Assembly (NCBI GenBank): GCA_947476645.1 | Contig: CANJRM010000019.1 | Coordinates: forward strand, 1-44,441 | Reading direction: 5' to 3' | DNA: 44,441 nt | Source of the DNA: Bacteroidota bacterium | Lineage (GTDB): Bacteria > Bacteroidota > Bacteroidia > Chitinophagales > LD1 | Part shown: one piece after another, positions 16,523 through 24,708 of the stretch | Layout: each line of letters begins with the position of its first letter | Numbering within the stretch: position 1 is the first letter of the stretch | Program-made: the position numbers and the translations under genes | Notes under the pieces: generated by a model | Told to the model about the DNA's origin: nothing | Databases searched by the model: none | What the model saw: only the letters and a program-made list of their open reading frames with translations

Positions 16523-17584
16523 ATGACAGAGCGAAAAAAAATACTCCTGTTTCAATTTTCGTTTTTGCTCACCGCTCTTCTCGCCATAGAATTTTGTTTG
16601 CGGTTGATAGGCTATGAACCAGGAGATTTAAAACCCAACTGGCTCAATTTTCAACCTGTCGATTCGCTCTATACCACTTCGCATTTTGTGACGAACACTG
16701 AAGGGATTTTAGTGGCGGATACTACTACAATGAAGCTTCAGCACATTCCTGTAAACAACGAAGGATTTAGGACGAAATTTTTTTTGAGTATAGATACCAC
16801 AAAGAAGAAACTGCTTTTTATTGGCGATAGTTTTACATGGGGTTTGAGCGCACATCCTTTCGACAGTTGCTTTGCCGATATTCTTCAGCGGGAAACAAAT
16901 TTCGAAATCATCAACCTCGGAATTCCGGTTACAGACCCTGCACAATATTTTGAGTTGGCGAGAAAATATATTCCAACACTGAAACCTGATTTTGTTTTTG
17001 TTGTGTTTTTTATGGGCAATGATTTAATGCAACACGACAGAAAAATTTCAGCCAACGAGCCGATTTATTTTCTGACCAACGCAGGAGCTATTCTTGCTGA
17101 TATTGATGGCAAACATTTTCATACAGCACAGGAAGCTTACAACTACTGTGTGAACGAAAAATACTTTTTGCGGCAGCCACAAAATTTATTGGAACGATTT
17201 GTTTCGAAGAGCGCCTTACTCTCCCGCTTGTATTCTTTTCATTTCAGGTTAAATGAAAAACTGAGTTACGAAAGAACTGTAAACGATTCGCACATCACCA
17301 AAAAATATTTGCGTGGCATAAAAAGGATTGCAGATGAAAACAATGTTCCTGTTCAGTTTGTTTTGATTCCTTCCAGAAACGAAGCGGACTTTGGTTTGAA
17401 AAAATACAGAGAGCGATACGCTGATTTGTTTAATGATGAAAACTTAAAAAACAATTGGCTGCTGTTTGGAAATCAATCGACCAACTTTACCGAATATCCC
17501 GATGCGCATTTGAATAATCAGGGACACCGTGTGTACGCAGATTCTATAAAATTGTTTTTGAAAACACAGTTTGAAAAGCAATAG
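16523..17584 (+). CDS. Membrane-anchored SGNH/GDSL hydrolase
   Basis: A 354-residue protein with one N-terminal membrane helix (about 8-29) and an SGNH hydrolase domain: the block I motif GDSFTWG (Ser103), GIPVTDPAQYFELA, the oxyanion block FFMGNDLM and the C-terminal catalytic pair in DAHLNNQGH. Such anchored enzymes remove ester-linked groups, often from cell-wall or surface glycans, but the substrate is unknown here. The frame has a TTG at 16517; ATG 16523 is preferred. It follows the SPOR-like gene by 11 bp and precedes the M20 gene by 13 bp, so the genes from deoC to the amidohydrolase look like one operon. Confidence 0.83.
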   Translation: MTERKKILLFQFSFLLTALLAIEFCLRLIGYEPGDLKPNWLNFQPVDSLYTTSHFVTNTEGILVADTTTMKLQHIPVNNEGFRTKFFLSIDTTKKKLLFIGDSFTWGLSAHPFDSCFADILQRETNFEIINLGIPVTDPAQYFELARKYIPTLKPDFVFVVFFMGNDLMQHDRKISANEPIYFLTNAGAILADIDGKHFHTAQEAYNYCVNEKYFLRQPQNLLERFVSKSALLSRLYSFHFRLNEKLSYERTVNDSHITKKYLRGIKRIADENNVPVQFVLIPSRNEADFGLKKYRERYADLFNDENLKNNWLLFGNQSTNFTEYPDAHLNNQGHRVYADSIKLFLKTQFEKQ

Positions 17585-17597
17585 CTTTATTTGAACC

Positions 17598-18761
17598 ATG
17601 CAAAACAAAATCAAATCACTTTCCGAAAAATATTTTCCACGTGTAGTGGAACTGCGCAGGCAGATTCATGCCAATCCAGAATTGAGTTGGGAAGAAACAG
17701 AAACCTCGAAATTGGTAGCGGAAGAGTTGATGCGTTGCGGAATTGAAGTACAAACCAAGGTGGCAAAGAACGGAGTGGTTGGAATTTTGAAAGGAAAGAA
17801 TCCGGAGTCGAAATGTATAGCACTGCGAGCAGACATGGATGCACTTCCCATTCAGGAAGAAAATAAAATTGATTACTGCTCGAAGAATGCAGGGGTGATG
17901 CACGCTTGCGGTCACGATGTGCACACAAGCAATTTGCTTGGTGTGGCAATGATTCTATCTGAATTGAAAAATGAAATCGAAGGCATCATCAAATTTATTT
18001 TTCAGCCGAGTGAAGAAAAAATTCCAAGTGGAGCTGAAGCAATGATTAAAGCTGGCGTTCTTGAAAATCCGAAGCCGAATAAAATTTTCGGTTTACATGT
18101 TTCGCCTGAATTAGAAGCAGGCACTTTTGGATTTTGTGGCGGCAGATTTATGGCAAGCAGCGATGAAGTTTATTTAAAAGTGATAGGCAAAGGAGGACAT
18201 GCCGCTCGAATTGAAGAGTTGAAAAATCCGCTGTTGATTGCCGCAGAAATTTTATTGGAATTAAAATCGCTTACTAACCCTCAAATTCCTGTGGTGCTTT
18301 CTTTTGGAAAAATTGAAGGCAAAGGCGCAACTAATGTGGTTCCCGATGTGGTTGATATTGCAGGCACACTTCGCTGCTTTGATGAAAATTTGCGAACGCA
18401 ATTGCATAAGCAGATAGAATTTATTTGTCATCGCATTACCGAAAAATATTTGACACACTGTGAGGTTACTATTCTTAGAGGTTATCCTGTCCTTGTCAAC
18501 AACGTAGAAGTAACAGCAAAAGCAAAAGCACTTTCGCAGGAATTTATCGGAAAGAAAAATGTAACGGATTTACCTGTGCGCATGGGTAGTGAAGACTTTG
18601 CTTATTACACGCATCATGTTCCTGCATGTTTTTACCGCTTCGGTGTAGGCAACAAAAAACTTGGAATTACCTCGGGCATTCATACGCCCACATTTAACAT
18701 TGATGAAAATGCTTTGAAAGAAAGCATTGGGTTGATGAGCTACATCGCCATCAACTCGTAA
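17598..18761 (+). CDS. M20 family amidohydrolase (hippurate/N-acyl-amino-acid hydrolase type)
   Basis: A 387-residue cytoplasmic metallohydrolase of the M20D group that cleaves N-acyl amino acids or related amides. The metal-binding motif HACGHD lies at 102-107, preceded by LRADMDALP (76-84). QPSEE, the catalytic glutamate region, lies near 135, and the dimerisation-domain motif GKGGHAA near 197. The late histidine in SGIHTPTFN is also present. No signal peptide. The stop codon is immediately followed by the stop of the convergent T9SS hydrolase gene (no spacer). Confidence 0.92.
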   Translation: MQNKIKSLSEKYFPRVVELRRQIHANPELSWEETETSKLVAEELMRCGIEVQTKVAKNGVVGILKGKNPESKCIALRADMDALPIQEENKIDYCSKNAGVMHACGHDVHTSNLLGVAMILSELKNEIEGIIKFIFQPSEEKIPSGAEAMIKAGVLENPKPNKIFGLHVSPELEAGTFGFCGGRFMASSDEVYLKVIGKGGHAARIEELKNPLLIAAEILLELKSLTNPQIPVVLSFGKIEGKGATNVVPDVVDIAGTLRCFDENLRTQLHKQIEFICHRITEKYLTHCEVTILRGYPVLVNNVEVTAKAKALSQEFIGKKNVTDLPVRMGSEDFAYYTHHVPACFYRFGVGNKKLGITSGIHTPTFNIDENALKESIGLMSYIAINS

Positions 18762-20027
18762 TTACTCTACTACGAATTTTCCGCTCTTCAAAATTTCGTT
18801 TGAAGAACTTTTCATTTGATAAAAATAAATACCTGAAGAGAATTGGTGATTGACGATTGATGATTGACTGTCGAGCGTTCGCGCCAAAATTTTTCTTCCT
18901 GTAGCGTCATACAACTCCAAATTTAGCGGTTGCTTAAACTCGAAACTTGATACCCGAAATTCGAAACTGCTTCTCGATGGATTAGGGAAAACAGAAACTG
19001 AAATTTGGTTTTCTGTTTCGCTAATTCCCAAAACTACATGAGGAGTAATTTCCAAAATTCGCAGAGGTGTTCCATCACTCCAATTGCCCATGCCGTGTTG
19101 TTCAGGTGTGTCGCCAAAAGCGTATTCGCAATTTTGATTGTGCAACGCGCAATCCATCAATGCATCCTGCAACTTCCAAGTGCAGTAATATTCAAAAGCA
19201 TCCACCGGCCCACTACCTGATGCCGCTATAAAAAGATTTGTTTCTCCGTTATCGAAAGCAGCATCACCGGCAAGCGGGTCGAAATGTGTTGCGGTAATTC
19301 CCGGTGAACCGTGGCTATCGCTATAGGTGTGAACTAAATTCTTGTGCGAAGTAGGTGCATTAACCGATTGATTAAAAATTGTAGTGCCAGGTGCTGTACC
19401 TACCACAATATCATCTTGGCTTACCAAAATCAAATACGGAATGTCGGAGGGGAACGAAGAATAATCGCTCATTAAATAATTAGCAGCCCCGGGCTGCATA
19501 GAAAATGCACTGAGCGGTTTTGGCAAACCATACTGCGCGTAAAGCATGGCCAGATCTGCGGTAAGCACACCTCCCACAGAGTGACCGAGCAGGAAAAAAT
19601 TATCTCTTCTGCCTTTCACATGACCTGCTTGCTGAATAGTATCCAATGCGCGTTGAATTCCCTTGGCGCAACTGTCGTTATAGCTTGCAATTTGTGCGGC
19701 AAAATCTAAAGTTCGCTGGTAGCGTGGATAAATCACAATATTTCCTTTGCGTACCAAATGCTTAATGAACGCTCCGTAAAGTTTCGGATTGGTTTCGCCA
19801 AGACCGTGAATGAACACTACCACGTTGGCCGAATCAGGAGTTGGCGTGTTGGGTTCATACAACCAAAAATCTTCTCCGTTTCCGTTTGTTGCATAGTCGA
19901 ATTGTGTAACACCACCATTGGTATAGCTGTTTCCACCAGGGCCAAAATCGGGTTGTAACGGTTGAGTAATTTGCGCATTGAGAAATAAAGAGAGAAGAAC
20001 TGCGATAGGGAGTAGAAGTTGCTTCAT
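18762..20027 (-). CDS. Secreted alpha/beta hydrolase with T9SS sorting domain
   Basis: A 421-residue protein with a signal peptide (1-18, ends LNAQ) and an alpha/beta-hydrolase fold. It has an oxyanion HGLGE (74-78) and the nucleophile motif GHSVGG (Ser150); the later histidine is probably in SDSHGSPG. Residues about 338-421 form a type A T9SS C-terminal domain (VFPNPS, ATGRKIL, SSGIYFYQ), so it is exported across the outer membrane and probably surface-attached. The CTD contains two heptamer arrays. The substrate is unknown; lipase or esterase activity is plausible. Confidence 0.87.
   Translation of the reverse strand: MKQLLLPIAVLLSLFLNAQITQPLQPDFGPGGNSYTNGGVTQFDYATNGNGEDFWLYEPNTPTPDSANVVVFIHGLGETNPKLYGAFIKHLVRKGNIVIYPRYQRTLDFAAQIASYNDSCAKGIQRALDTIQQAGHVKGRRDNFFLLGHSVGGVLTADLAMLYAQYGLPKPLSAFSMQPGAANYLMSDYSSFPSDIPYLILVSQDDIVVGTAPGTTIFNQSVNAPTSHKNLVHTYSDSHGSPGITATHFDPLAGDAAFDNGETNLFIAASGSGPVDAFEYYCTWKLQDALMDCALHNQNCEYAFGDTPEQHGMGNWSDGTPLRILEITPHVVLGISETENQISVSVFPNPSRSSFEFRVSSFEFKQPLNLELYDATGRKILARTLDSQSSIVNHQFSSGIYFYQMKSSSNEILKSGKFVVE
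18848..18882. repeat. 7-bp repeat array (about 5 units) in a T9SS sorting domain
   Basis: GATTGAC, GATTGAT, GATTGAC and two diverged heptamers, encoding about residues 382-393 (DSQSSIVNHQ) of the hydrolase CTD. Confidence 0.8.
18940..18974. repeat. 7-bp repeat array (5 units) at the start of a T9SS sorting domain
   Basis: TCGAAAC, TTGATAC, CCGAAAT, TCGAAAC and a diverged unit, encoding the 'SSFEFRVSSFEF' loop (about 352-363) just after the PNPS strand. Confidence 0.75.
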
Positions 20028-20089
20028 GGCGTAATATTTTTGTGGATGAAAAGTAAAACTTCTTCTTCAACATTCACAAAATAAAAAAA

Positions 20090-20113
20090 CGGAAGTGGCT
20101 TTCGCCAACTTCC
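20090..20113 (-). terminator. Hairpin terminator of the ELWKSDGT-repeat gene
   Basis: GGAAGTGGC (20091-20099) pairs with 20104-20113 through a TTTC loop and one bulged base. On the minus strand the stem is followed by GTTTTTTTAT. It lies about 45 bp past the stop of the upstream minus-strand gene and 63 bp before the T9SS hydrolase start, so the two are separate transcription units. Confidence 0.75.
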
Positions 20114-20155
20114 GCTTTAGCAATAGAAAACAAATTCATATTGCTTCATGAAGAA

Positions 20156-21532
20156 TTAGTGTTGCACAATAAATTTCTGCTGTTGAGTTTTGCCATTGAT
20201 GTTTAGGGACAAAACATAAAGTCCGTTTGCTAGTTCAGAAACATCTATGCGATTGGAAGAAATTGTTTCTGAGCGAATTAACTTTCCTGTCAAATCAAAA
20301 ATTTGCACCTCGGACTTGGTATTTAATTCTGAATTCAGAGTTCTGAACTCTAAATTTTCCGAACTAGGATTTGGATAAAGAGAAAAGCTAACTACTGCTT
20401 TTTCTTCTTCAATGGCTGAAGGCAAACCGCTGATGCTCCAAAGTCCTTTGCCGTGTGTGCCATCGTTAGCTACAAAAAACAGATTGCTGCTAACTACAGT
20501 AAGTGATGCGGGTAGCGAAGATTGAACTCCTGCCACAATATCTACGACTATAGTTGTACCGGCATCAGTTCCATCGCTCTTCCAAAGTTCTGTACTGTTT
20601 GTTCCATCATCTGCCGTAAAGAAAAGCGTGCCGTTTACATTGGTCAGGTTGCCGTGATTCGATGAAGTTATTCCGGGATTAATGTCTTTAACCATCGAAG
20701 TACCTAGACTTGTTCCATCGCATTTCCAAAGTTCAACACCATTTGTGAAGGGGTCGTTTATGGTAAAGAAGATAGTACCGTTTGCATCCACCAATTTGGC
20801 AGGAACATAAAACCCCGGGGTAAAGGTATATACCGAAACCGTTCCAACATCGGTGCCATCTGTTTTCCAAATAGCTTTACGACTCGCATCCTGACCATAA
20901 AAGTAAACTGTGTTATTGGCCACTACAAAGTACTGTGGGTCTGCACTGTTATTACCCGAAGCAATATCTTTTATCAAAACGGTTCCGGCTGTAGTGCCAT
21001 CCGTTTTCCAAAGCTCTGTGCCATTGGTAGGCTCTTCTGCTTGAAAATACAAAACTCCATTTGACACAACAAAGTCAGAGCGCAAATTCCATCCGATACC
21101 ATCATTGTTTCCAGGGTTAATATCCTTTAACAGAAAAGTTCCGGCATCAGTACCATCGCTCCGCCACAATTCTGTTCCGTTCGTATTATCATTTACCGTA
21201 AAAACTAAAATACCATTCACGTTTACAAAAAAATCTAAATCGGTGTCTGCCGAACCGGCAGTAATGTCTTTAACTAATACAGTTCCGGCATCAGTTCCAT
21301 CGCTTTTCCAAAGTTCTTTACCATGGGTTCCATCGTTGGCGTGAAAAAACAAAGTGCCGTTTACGTTGGTGCCATCACTGGCTCTTAAAAAAAGTGTTCC
21401 GTTTACATCAACTAAATCGCTCGTGTTTAAACCGCCTGAGCCATTGTTGATGTCTTTCACCATTGTAGGTGTTTGTGCTTGTGTGAAGAATGCTGCTATG
21501 AGCATTGTCACGAGTGTAAATTTTGTTTTCAT
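20156..21532 (-). CDS. Secreted ELWKSDGT-repeat (hyalin-like) beta-propeller protein with T9SS sorting domain
   Basis: A 458-residue exported protein with a signal peptide ending about residue 19 (TQAQ). About seven repeats of some 46 residues follow, each with a core like ELWKSDGTDAGT and a strand pair like VNGTLFF; the seventh is shortened to GLWSISG. The number and length fit a seven-bladed beta-propeller. A T9SS sorting domain (about 375-458, YPNPSSENLEF, GKLIRSE, LANGLYVLSL) ends the protein. Near residues 43-70 a blade strand is duplicated (VNGTLFLRASDGT next to VNGTLFFHANDGT), a sign of repeat recombination. Likely a surface protein; the ligand is unknown. Confidence 0.85.
   Translation of the reverse strand: MKTKFTLVTMLIAAFFTQAQTPTMVKDINNGSGGLNTSDLVDVNGTLFLRASDGTNVNGTLFFHANDGTHGKELWKSDGTDAGTVLVKDITAGSADTDLDFFVNVNGILVFTVNDNTNGTELWRSDGTDAGTFLLKDINPGNNDGIGWNLRSDFVVSNGVLYFQAEEPTNGTELWKTDGTTAGTVLIKDIASGNNSADPQYFVVANNTVYFYGQDASRKAIWKTDGTDVGTVSVYTFTPGFYVPAKLVDANGTIFFTINDPFTNGVELWKCDGTSLGTSMVKDINPGITSSNHGNLTNVNGTLFFTADDGTNSTELWKSDGTDAGTTIVVDIVAGVQSSLPASLTVVSSNLFFVANDGTHGKGLWSISGLPSAIEEEKAVVSFSLYPNPSSENLEFRTLNSELNTKSEVQIFDLTGKLIRSETISSNRIDVSELANGLYVLSLNINGKTQQQKFIVQH
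20324..20365. repeat. Degenerate 7-bp repeat array (about 6 units) in a T9SS sorting domain
   Basis: TAATTCT, GAATTCA, GAGTTCT, GAACTCT and two weaker units, encoding about residues 390-403 (EFRTLNSELNT), the same CTD loop as in the other three T9SS proteins. Confidence 0.65.
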
Positions 21533-21650
21533 TTTGCTAAATGTTTTTTGGTTAATAAAGATTTACAGTGCAAATGTGCGCGCAGGGCATGTGTATTGAA
21601 ACCCGAAAAGTGCCGGTTTCTTACTTATGCCAATGAAAACGCAGTGTAAA

Positions 21651-22691
21651 TTATTGCTGAAGAGGTAGCTTTATCAGGTCCTGATAAAGACGAGCGCGGC
21701 CTTCGCCAACATCTATTTTATCAACGGAAGAAGATTGTCTACCCAAACCATTTCTGCTTTTAAAGCGGATAACTTTACCTAAATCGAGAAACATTTTCTT
21801 ATAAGCATCCATGCCTTGTATGCTCAATTTAGAATCCATGTACTTCACATTCTTTTTCAGCACATCGGCAGCTAGAGCATAGTCACCGGTTTGAACACAA
21901 TACACGTTATGCACCAAACGGAAAAGCACATCGCCTAGTGGTGTAAACTCTTCTTTGTCGAACTGCAGAAGTTGCAGTAGATACGTACCTGCTTTTTCTG
22001 TTTCCCTATTTAATAAATGAAAGATGGCATACATGCGCAGTATATCGAAATGGTAGTTGCGTGCATTTTCGTTTTTCAAAAATGGCAGCAGATACTTTTC
22101 CATAACAGTAGCAGTGGCTTTAAAATCTTTTTCAATCAAGAGCACAAAGGCGCACGAAAAAGGATGAAAGATGCGCACACCTGCTAAATGAGAGAACGCA
22201 GAAAAGAGTTCTTGGTATTTTAATACGCTCTCTTTGTACCTGTTCAGGTCAATCAAGTGGCTCGCCATCATAGCCAGCAAAAACGCTTTGTCGCGTTCGT
22301 TTATTTTATCGTAAACTTTTCGGGCTGCTGTGTCAGACAACTGCAAATAATACAATCCCTTTTCGGGATCAAATGTTTCGTAATAAGAACTAATTCCAAG
22401 GTTAATTCCTGCCTCTGCCTCAAACAGTTTTTGGGTTTTTATTTCTGCTTGCCACTTCAAAAGTTTTTTGAGCGATACCGCTCTTTTTGCTGCTCCGTCT
22501 TTACGCGGATAATAATAGCGCATCAAAACTTCTTCCTGCTTTGCCTCTATTCGATGCCGTTCTCCCGGTTCTGACTTACTTAATAGCTGTACATAACACT
22601 GGCAGTAGTAATCTATTTCGCGAACAGGAAATTTATTGTAGTTGAACAGAGTACAGGCACGGAATGCAGTAGCATAAAATTCTTTCAGCAC
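21651..22691 (-). CDS. Helical repeat protein of unknown function (3' part of a probable frame-split gene)
   Basis: I do not recognise a named family. The 346-residue frame is helix-rich with TPR-like 30-40 residue periodicity (for example the stretch around DLNRYKESVLKYQELFSAF and DYALAADVLKKNVKYM), no signal peptide and no membrane segment. The only start is GTG 22691. The frame is open back to a TGA at 22724, overlapping the end of the next gene upstream. Reading through by a -1 shift at the A8 tract (22715-22722) joins both frames into one protein of about 460 residues. I think this is the C-terminal part of a single gene. Confidence 0.6.
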   Translation of the reverse strand: MLKEFYATAFRACTLFNYNKFPVREIDYYCQCYVQLLSKSEPGERHRIEAKQEEVLMRYYYPRKDGAAKRAVSLKKLLKWQAEIKTQKLFEAEAGINLGISSYYETFDPEKGLYYLQLSDTAARKVYDKINERDKAFLLAMMASHLIDLNRYKESVLKYQELFSAFSHLAGVRIFHPFSCAFVLLIEKDFKATATVMEKYLLPFLKNENARNYHFDILRMYAIFHLLNRETEKAGTYLLQLLQFDKEEFTPLGDVLFRLVHNVYCVQTGDYALAADVLKKNVKYMDSKLSIQGMDAYKKMFLDLGKVIRFKSRNGLGRQSSSVDKIDVGEGRARLYQDLIKLPLQQ

Positions 22692-22711
22692 AACCTTGCT
22701 CTTCTGCTTTC

Positions 22712-23032
22712 TTATTTTTTTTCAGTCAGCTTTAATTCATGCAGTACCAAATCGGTTAGTTGCTTACCGGTTAAAAATTCTAATTTTTCTTTCAATTCAT
22801 TACCTGCAAAATAAGTCAATGCTTTGTCGAGCAGCATTGAGTTTATCTTATCGAAATGCGATTTGGTGAGCCGTAGCTTTGTATGTAGGAGCGATTCATT
22901 GATGCCCTTATCGTGCGCATGATTTGCATACTCATTTCGCACCGATTCTTCCTTTCGAATCAAATCCAATTGACGGAATTTCTTCAGTTCGTTTTCGTCA
23001 AAAGACTTTACAAAGTAGAGCAGGTAACTCAT
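22712..23032 (-). CDS. Unknown protein, 5' part of a probable frame-split gene
   Basis: A 106-residue helical, charged frame with ATG at 23032. It begins MSYLLYFVKSFDENELKKF, a pattern seen in N-terminal parts of longer Bacteroidota helical-repeat proteins, and ends abruptly ELKLTEKK. The stop TAA directly follows eight A residues on the coding strand, read in frame as A AAA AAA, a -1 slippery heptamer. A -1 shift continues as IRKQKSKVVLKEFY into the next frame. It may be a disrupted gene, a sequencing or assembly indel, or a programmed slippage site. Confidence 0.6.
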   Translation of the reverse strand: MSYLLYFVKSFDENELKKFRQLDLIRKEESVRNEYANHAHDKGINESLLHTKLRLTKSHFDKINSMLLDKALTYFAGNELKEKLEFLTGKQLTDLVLHELKLTEKK

Positions 23033-23045
23033 GGTATGTGCAATA

Positions 23046-23053
23046 AAAAACTA
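23046..23053 (-). promoter_or_regulatory. Candidate -7 element for the frame-split gene
   Basis: On the minus strand TAGTTTTT matches TAnnTTTG except for the last base, and begins 21 bases before the ATG at 23032, nearly the same spacing as the cysC element on the other strand of this 101-bp divergent gap. Confidence 0.3.
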
Positions 23054-23113
23054 CTTATGAAGCTGTCACAATTTCTATTCCCTACATACCTTATAGATTA
23101 AGAGAGAAACTGT

Positions 23114-23121
23114 TATATTTG
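23114..23121 (+). promoter_or_regulatory. Candidate -7 promoter element for cysC
   Basis: TATATTTG is an exact match to the Bacteroidota -7 consensus TAnnTTTG. It starts 20 bases before the cysC ATG, so the leader would be only a few bases long. No TTG is found at the usual -33 distance. Confidence 0.45.
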
Positions 23122-23133
23122 CCCTCCGTTTCT

Positions 23134-23742
23134 ATGAATACGAAATCAGAAAATATTCATCCGTTCAACCAGTTGCTGCCACGTGAAAGCAAGGAGCGAT
23201 TGTTGAACCAGCGTGCCAAAGTTTTATGGTTCACAGGTTTGAGTGGTTCGGGCAAAAGCACCATTGCAAAAGGCTTGGAAGAAGAACTACATGCCAAAGG
23301 ATTTTTTTCGGTGGTGTTAGATGGTGATAATGTTCGTACGGGTATCAACAACAATCTTGGATTTAGTGATGAAGACCGAAAAGAAAATATTCGCAGAATT
23401 GCCGAGGTTGCAAAGTTGTTTTTACAAAACGGAGTGATTGTGATTTGCTGCTTTGTTTCGCCTACCGAAGAAATCAGAAACCTTGCGCGAACAATTATTG
23501 GCGAAAAAGATTTTGTAGAAATATTCGTGAACACTCCGATTGAAGAATGCGAGAAACGCGATGTGAAAGGACTTTATGCCAAAGCACGCAAAGGCGAAAT
23601 AAAAGATTTCACAGGAGTAAATGCGCCATTTGAAATTCCTACAAACCCCAACTTAGAAATTCAAACAAAAAATAAATTGGTAGAGCAAAGTGTAAACAAA
23701 GTATTGGAGTTCTGTATTCCAATTTTAAATTTCCAATTTTAA
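23134..23742 (+). CDS. cysC: Adenylylsulfate (APS) kinase
   Basis: Phosphorylates APS to PAPS. The 202-residue protein has a P-loop GLSGSGKS at 35-42, the substrate motif DGDNVRTGINNNLGFSDEDRKENIRR, and the FVSP segment that carries the conserved serine. It also has GLYAKARKGEIKDFTGVNAPFE, diagnostic for APS kinase. A TTG start at 23119 is possible, but it overlaps the -7 element, so ATG 23134 is chosen. The last residues (IPILNFQF) and the stop codon are made from a heptamer array that continues into the 21-bp gap before cysD. Confidence 0.95.
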   Translation: MNTKSENIHPFNQLLPRESKERLLNQRAKVLWFTGLSGSGKSTIAKGLEEELHAKGFFSVVLDGDNVRTGINNNLGFSDEDRKENIRRIAEVAKLFLQNGVIVICCFVSPTEEIRNLARTIIGEKDFVEIFVNTPIEECEKRDVKGLYAKARKGEIKDFTGVNAPFEIPTNPNLEIQTKNKLVEQSVNKVLEFCIPILNFQF

Positions 23743-23758
23743 ATTTCCAATTTTCAAT
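23717..23758. repeat. 7-bp repeat array (6 units) across the cysC stop codon
   Basis: Alternating TTCCAAT and TTTAAAT heptamers, three TTCCAAT and two TTTAAAT plus TTTCAAT, form a near-perfect 14-bp higher-order repeat. It encodes the cysC C-terminus and fills the cysC-cysD gap. Confidence 0.9.
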
Positions 23759-23763
23759 CATTC

Positions 23764-24666
23764 ATGTCTTATACTCTCAATCATCTCAAAACGCTCGAAG
23801 CAGAATCTATTTTTATTCTGCGTGAAGTAGCTGCACAGTTTCAAAATCCTGCCATACTTTTTAGCGGAGGAAAGGATTCAATTCTCGTAACCTATCTTGC
23901 TAAGAAAGCTTTCTATCCTGCTGCCATTCCTTTTCCGTTAGTGCATGTTGACACGGGACATAATTTTCAGGAGACAATTGATTATAGAGATTCACTCGTA
24001 AAAAAACTTGGAGTGAAATTGCTTGTTGGTTCTGTGCAGGAATCAATTGACAATAACAGGGTAGCTGAAGAAAAAGGATACAACGCTTCGCGCATTCGTT
24101 TACAAACAACTACGCTGCTCGACACGATTGAGAAATACAAATTTGATTGCTGCATGGGCGGTGCCAGACGCGATGAAGAAAAAGCACGCGCTAAGGAGCG
24201 TTTCTTTTCTCACCGTGATGAGTTCGGACAGTGGGATCCTAAAAATCAACGACCGGAGCTTTGGAATTTATTTAACGGAAGAATGCATGTAGGTGAAAAC
24301 TTTCGCGTGTTTCCGATTTCGAATTGGACGGAATTAGATGTGTGGCAATATTTGGCAATGGAGGGAATTGAAATGCCTTCACTTTATTTTTCGCATAAGC
24401 GGAAAGTGTTTAATCGCGATGGAACATGGCTGGCAGAGTCGCCATTTATTCCAATGAAGCCAAATGAAAAAGCAGAGGAGCAGGTGGTGCGTTTCAGAAC
24501 GATTGGTGATATCACTTCTACTGGTGCTACATTTTCTACTGCTGCTACTCTCGATGATATTATTCAGGAAGTGGCAAGTTCAAGAACAACAGAGCGCGGA
24601 GGAAGAGCCGATGATAAGCGAAGTGAAAGTTCGATGGAAGACAGAAAGAAGGAAGGATATTTTTAA
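23764..24666 (+). CDS. cysD: Sulfate adenylyltransferase subunit 2 (ATP sulfurylase small subunit)
   Basis: Forms APS from ATP and sulfate together with CysN. The 300-residue PP-loop protein has SGGKDS at 34-39, the typical GGARRDEEKARAKERFFSHRDEFGQWDP block, and the C-terminal RTTERGGRADD segment of this family. The length is as expected. It lies 21 bp after cysC and 42 bp before cysN. Confidence 0.97.
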   Translation: MSYTLNHLKTLEAESIFILREVAAQFQNPAILFSGGKDSILVTYLAKKAFYPAAIPFPLVHVDTGHNFQETIDYRDSLVKKLGVKLLVGSVQESIDNNRVAEEKGYNASRIRLQTTTLLDTIEKYKFDCCMGGARRDEEKARAKERFFSHRDEFGQWDPKNQRPELWNLFNGRMHVGENFRVFPISNWTELDVWQYLAMEGIEMPSLYFSHKRKVFNRDGTWLAESPFIPMKPNEKAEEQVVRFRTIGDITSTGATFSTAATLDDIIQEVASSRTTERGGRADDKRSESSMEDRKKEGYF

Positions 24667-24671
24667 AACAA

Positions 24672-24706
24672 TTTGAGAATTCGAGAATGTGATAATTTGA
24701 AAATTG
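24672..24706. repeat. Degenerate 7-bp repeat array (about 5 units) in the cysN leader
   Basis: TTTGAGA, ATTCGAG, AATGTGA, TAATTTG and AAAATTG in 7-base phase fill the cysD-cysN gap and end just before the cysN ATG. Confidence 0.6.
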
Positions 24707-24708
24707 AA

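Noticed and set aside
18755-18775. Possible bidirectional terminator between the M20 and T9SS hydrolase genes
   Set aside because: Only a 5-bp stem with a 10-base loop, inside the coding ends; too weak to call.
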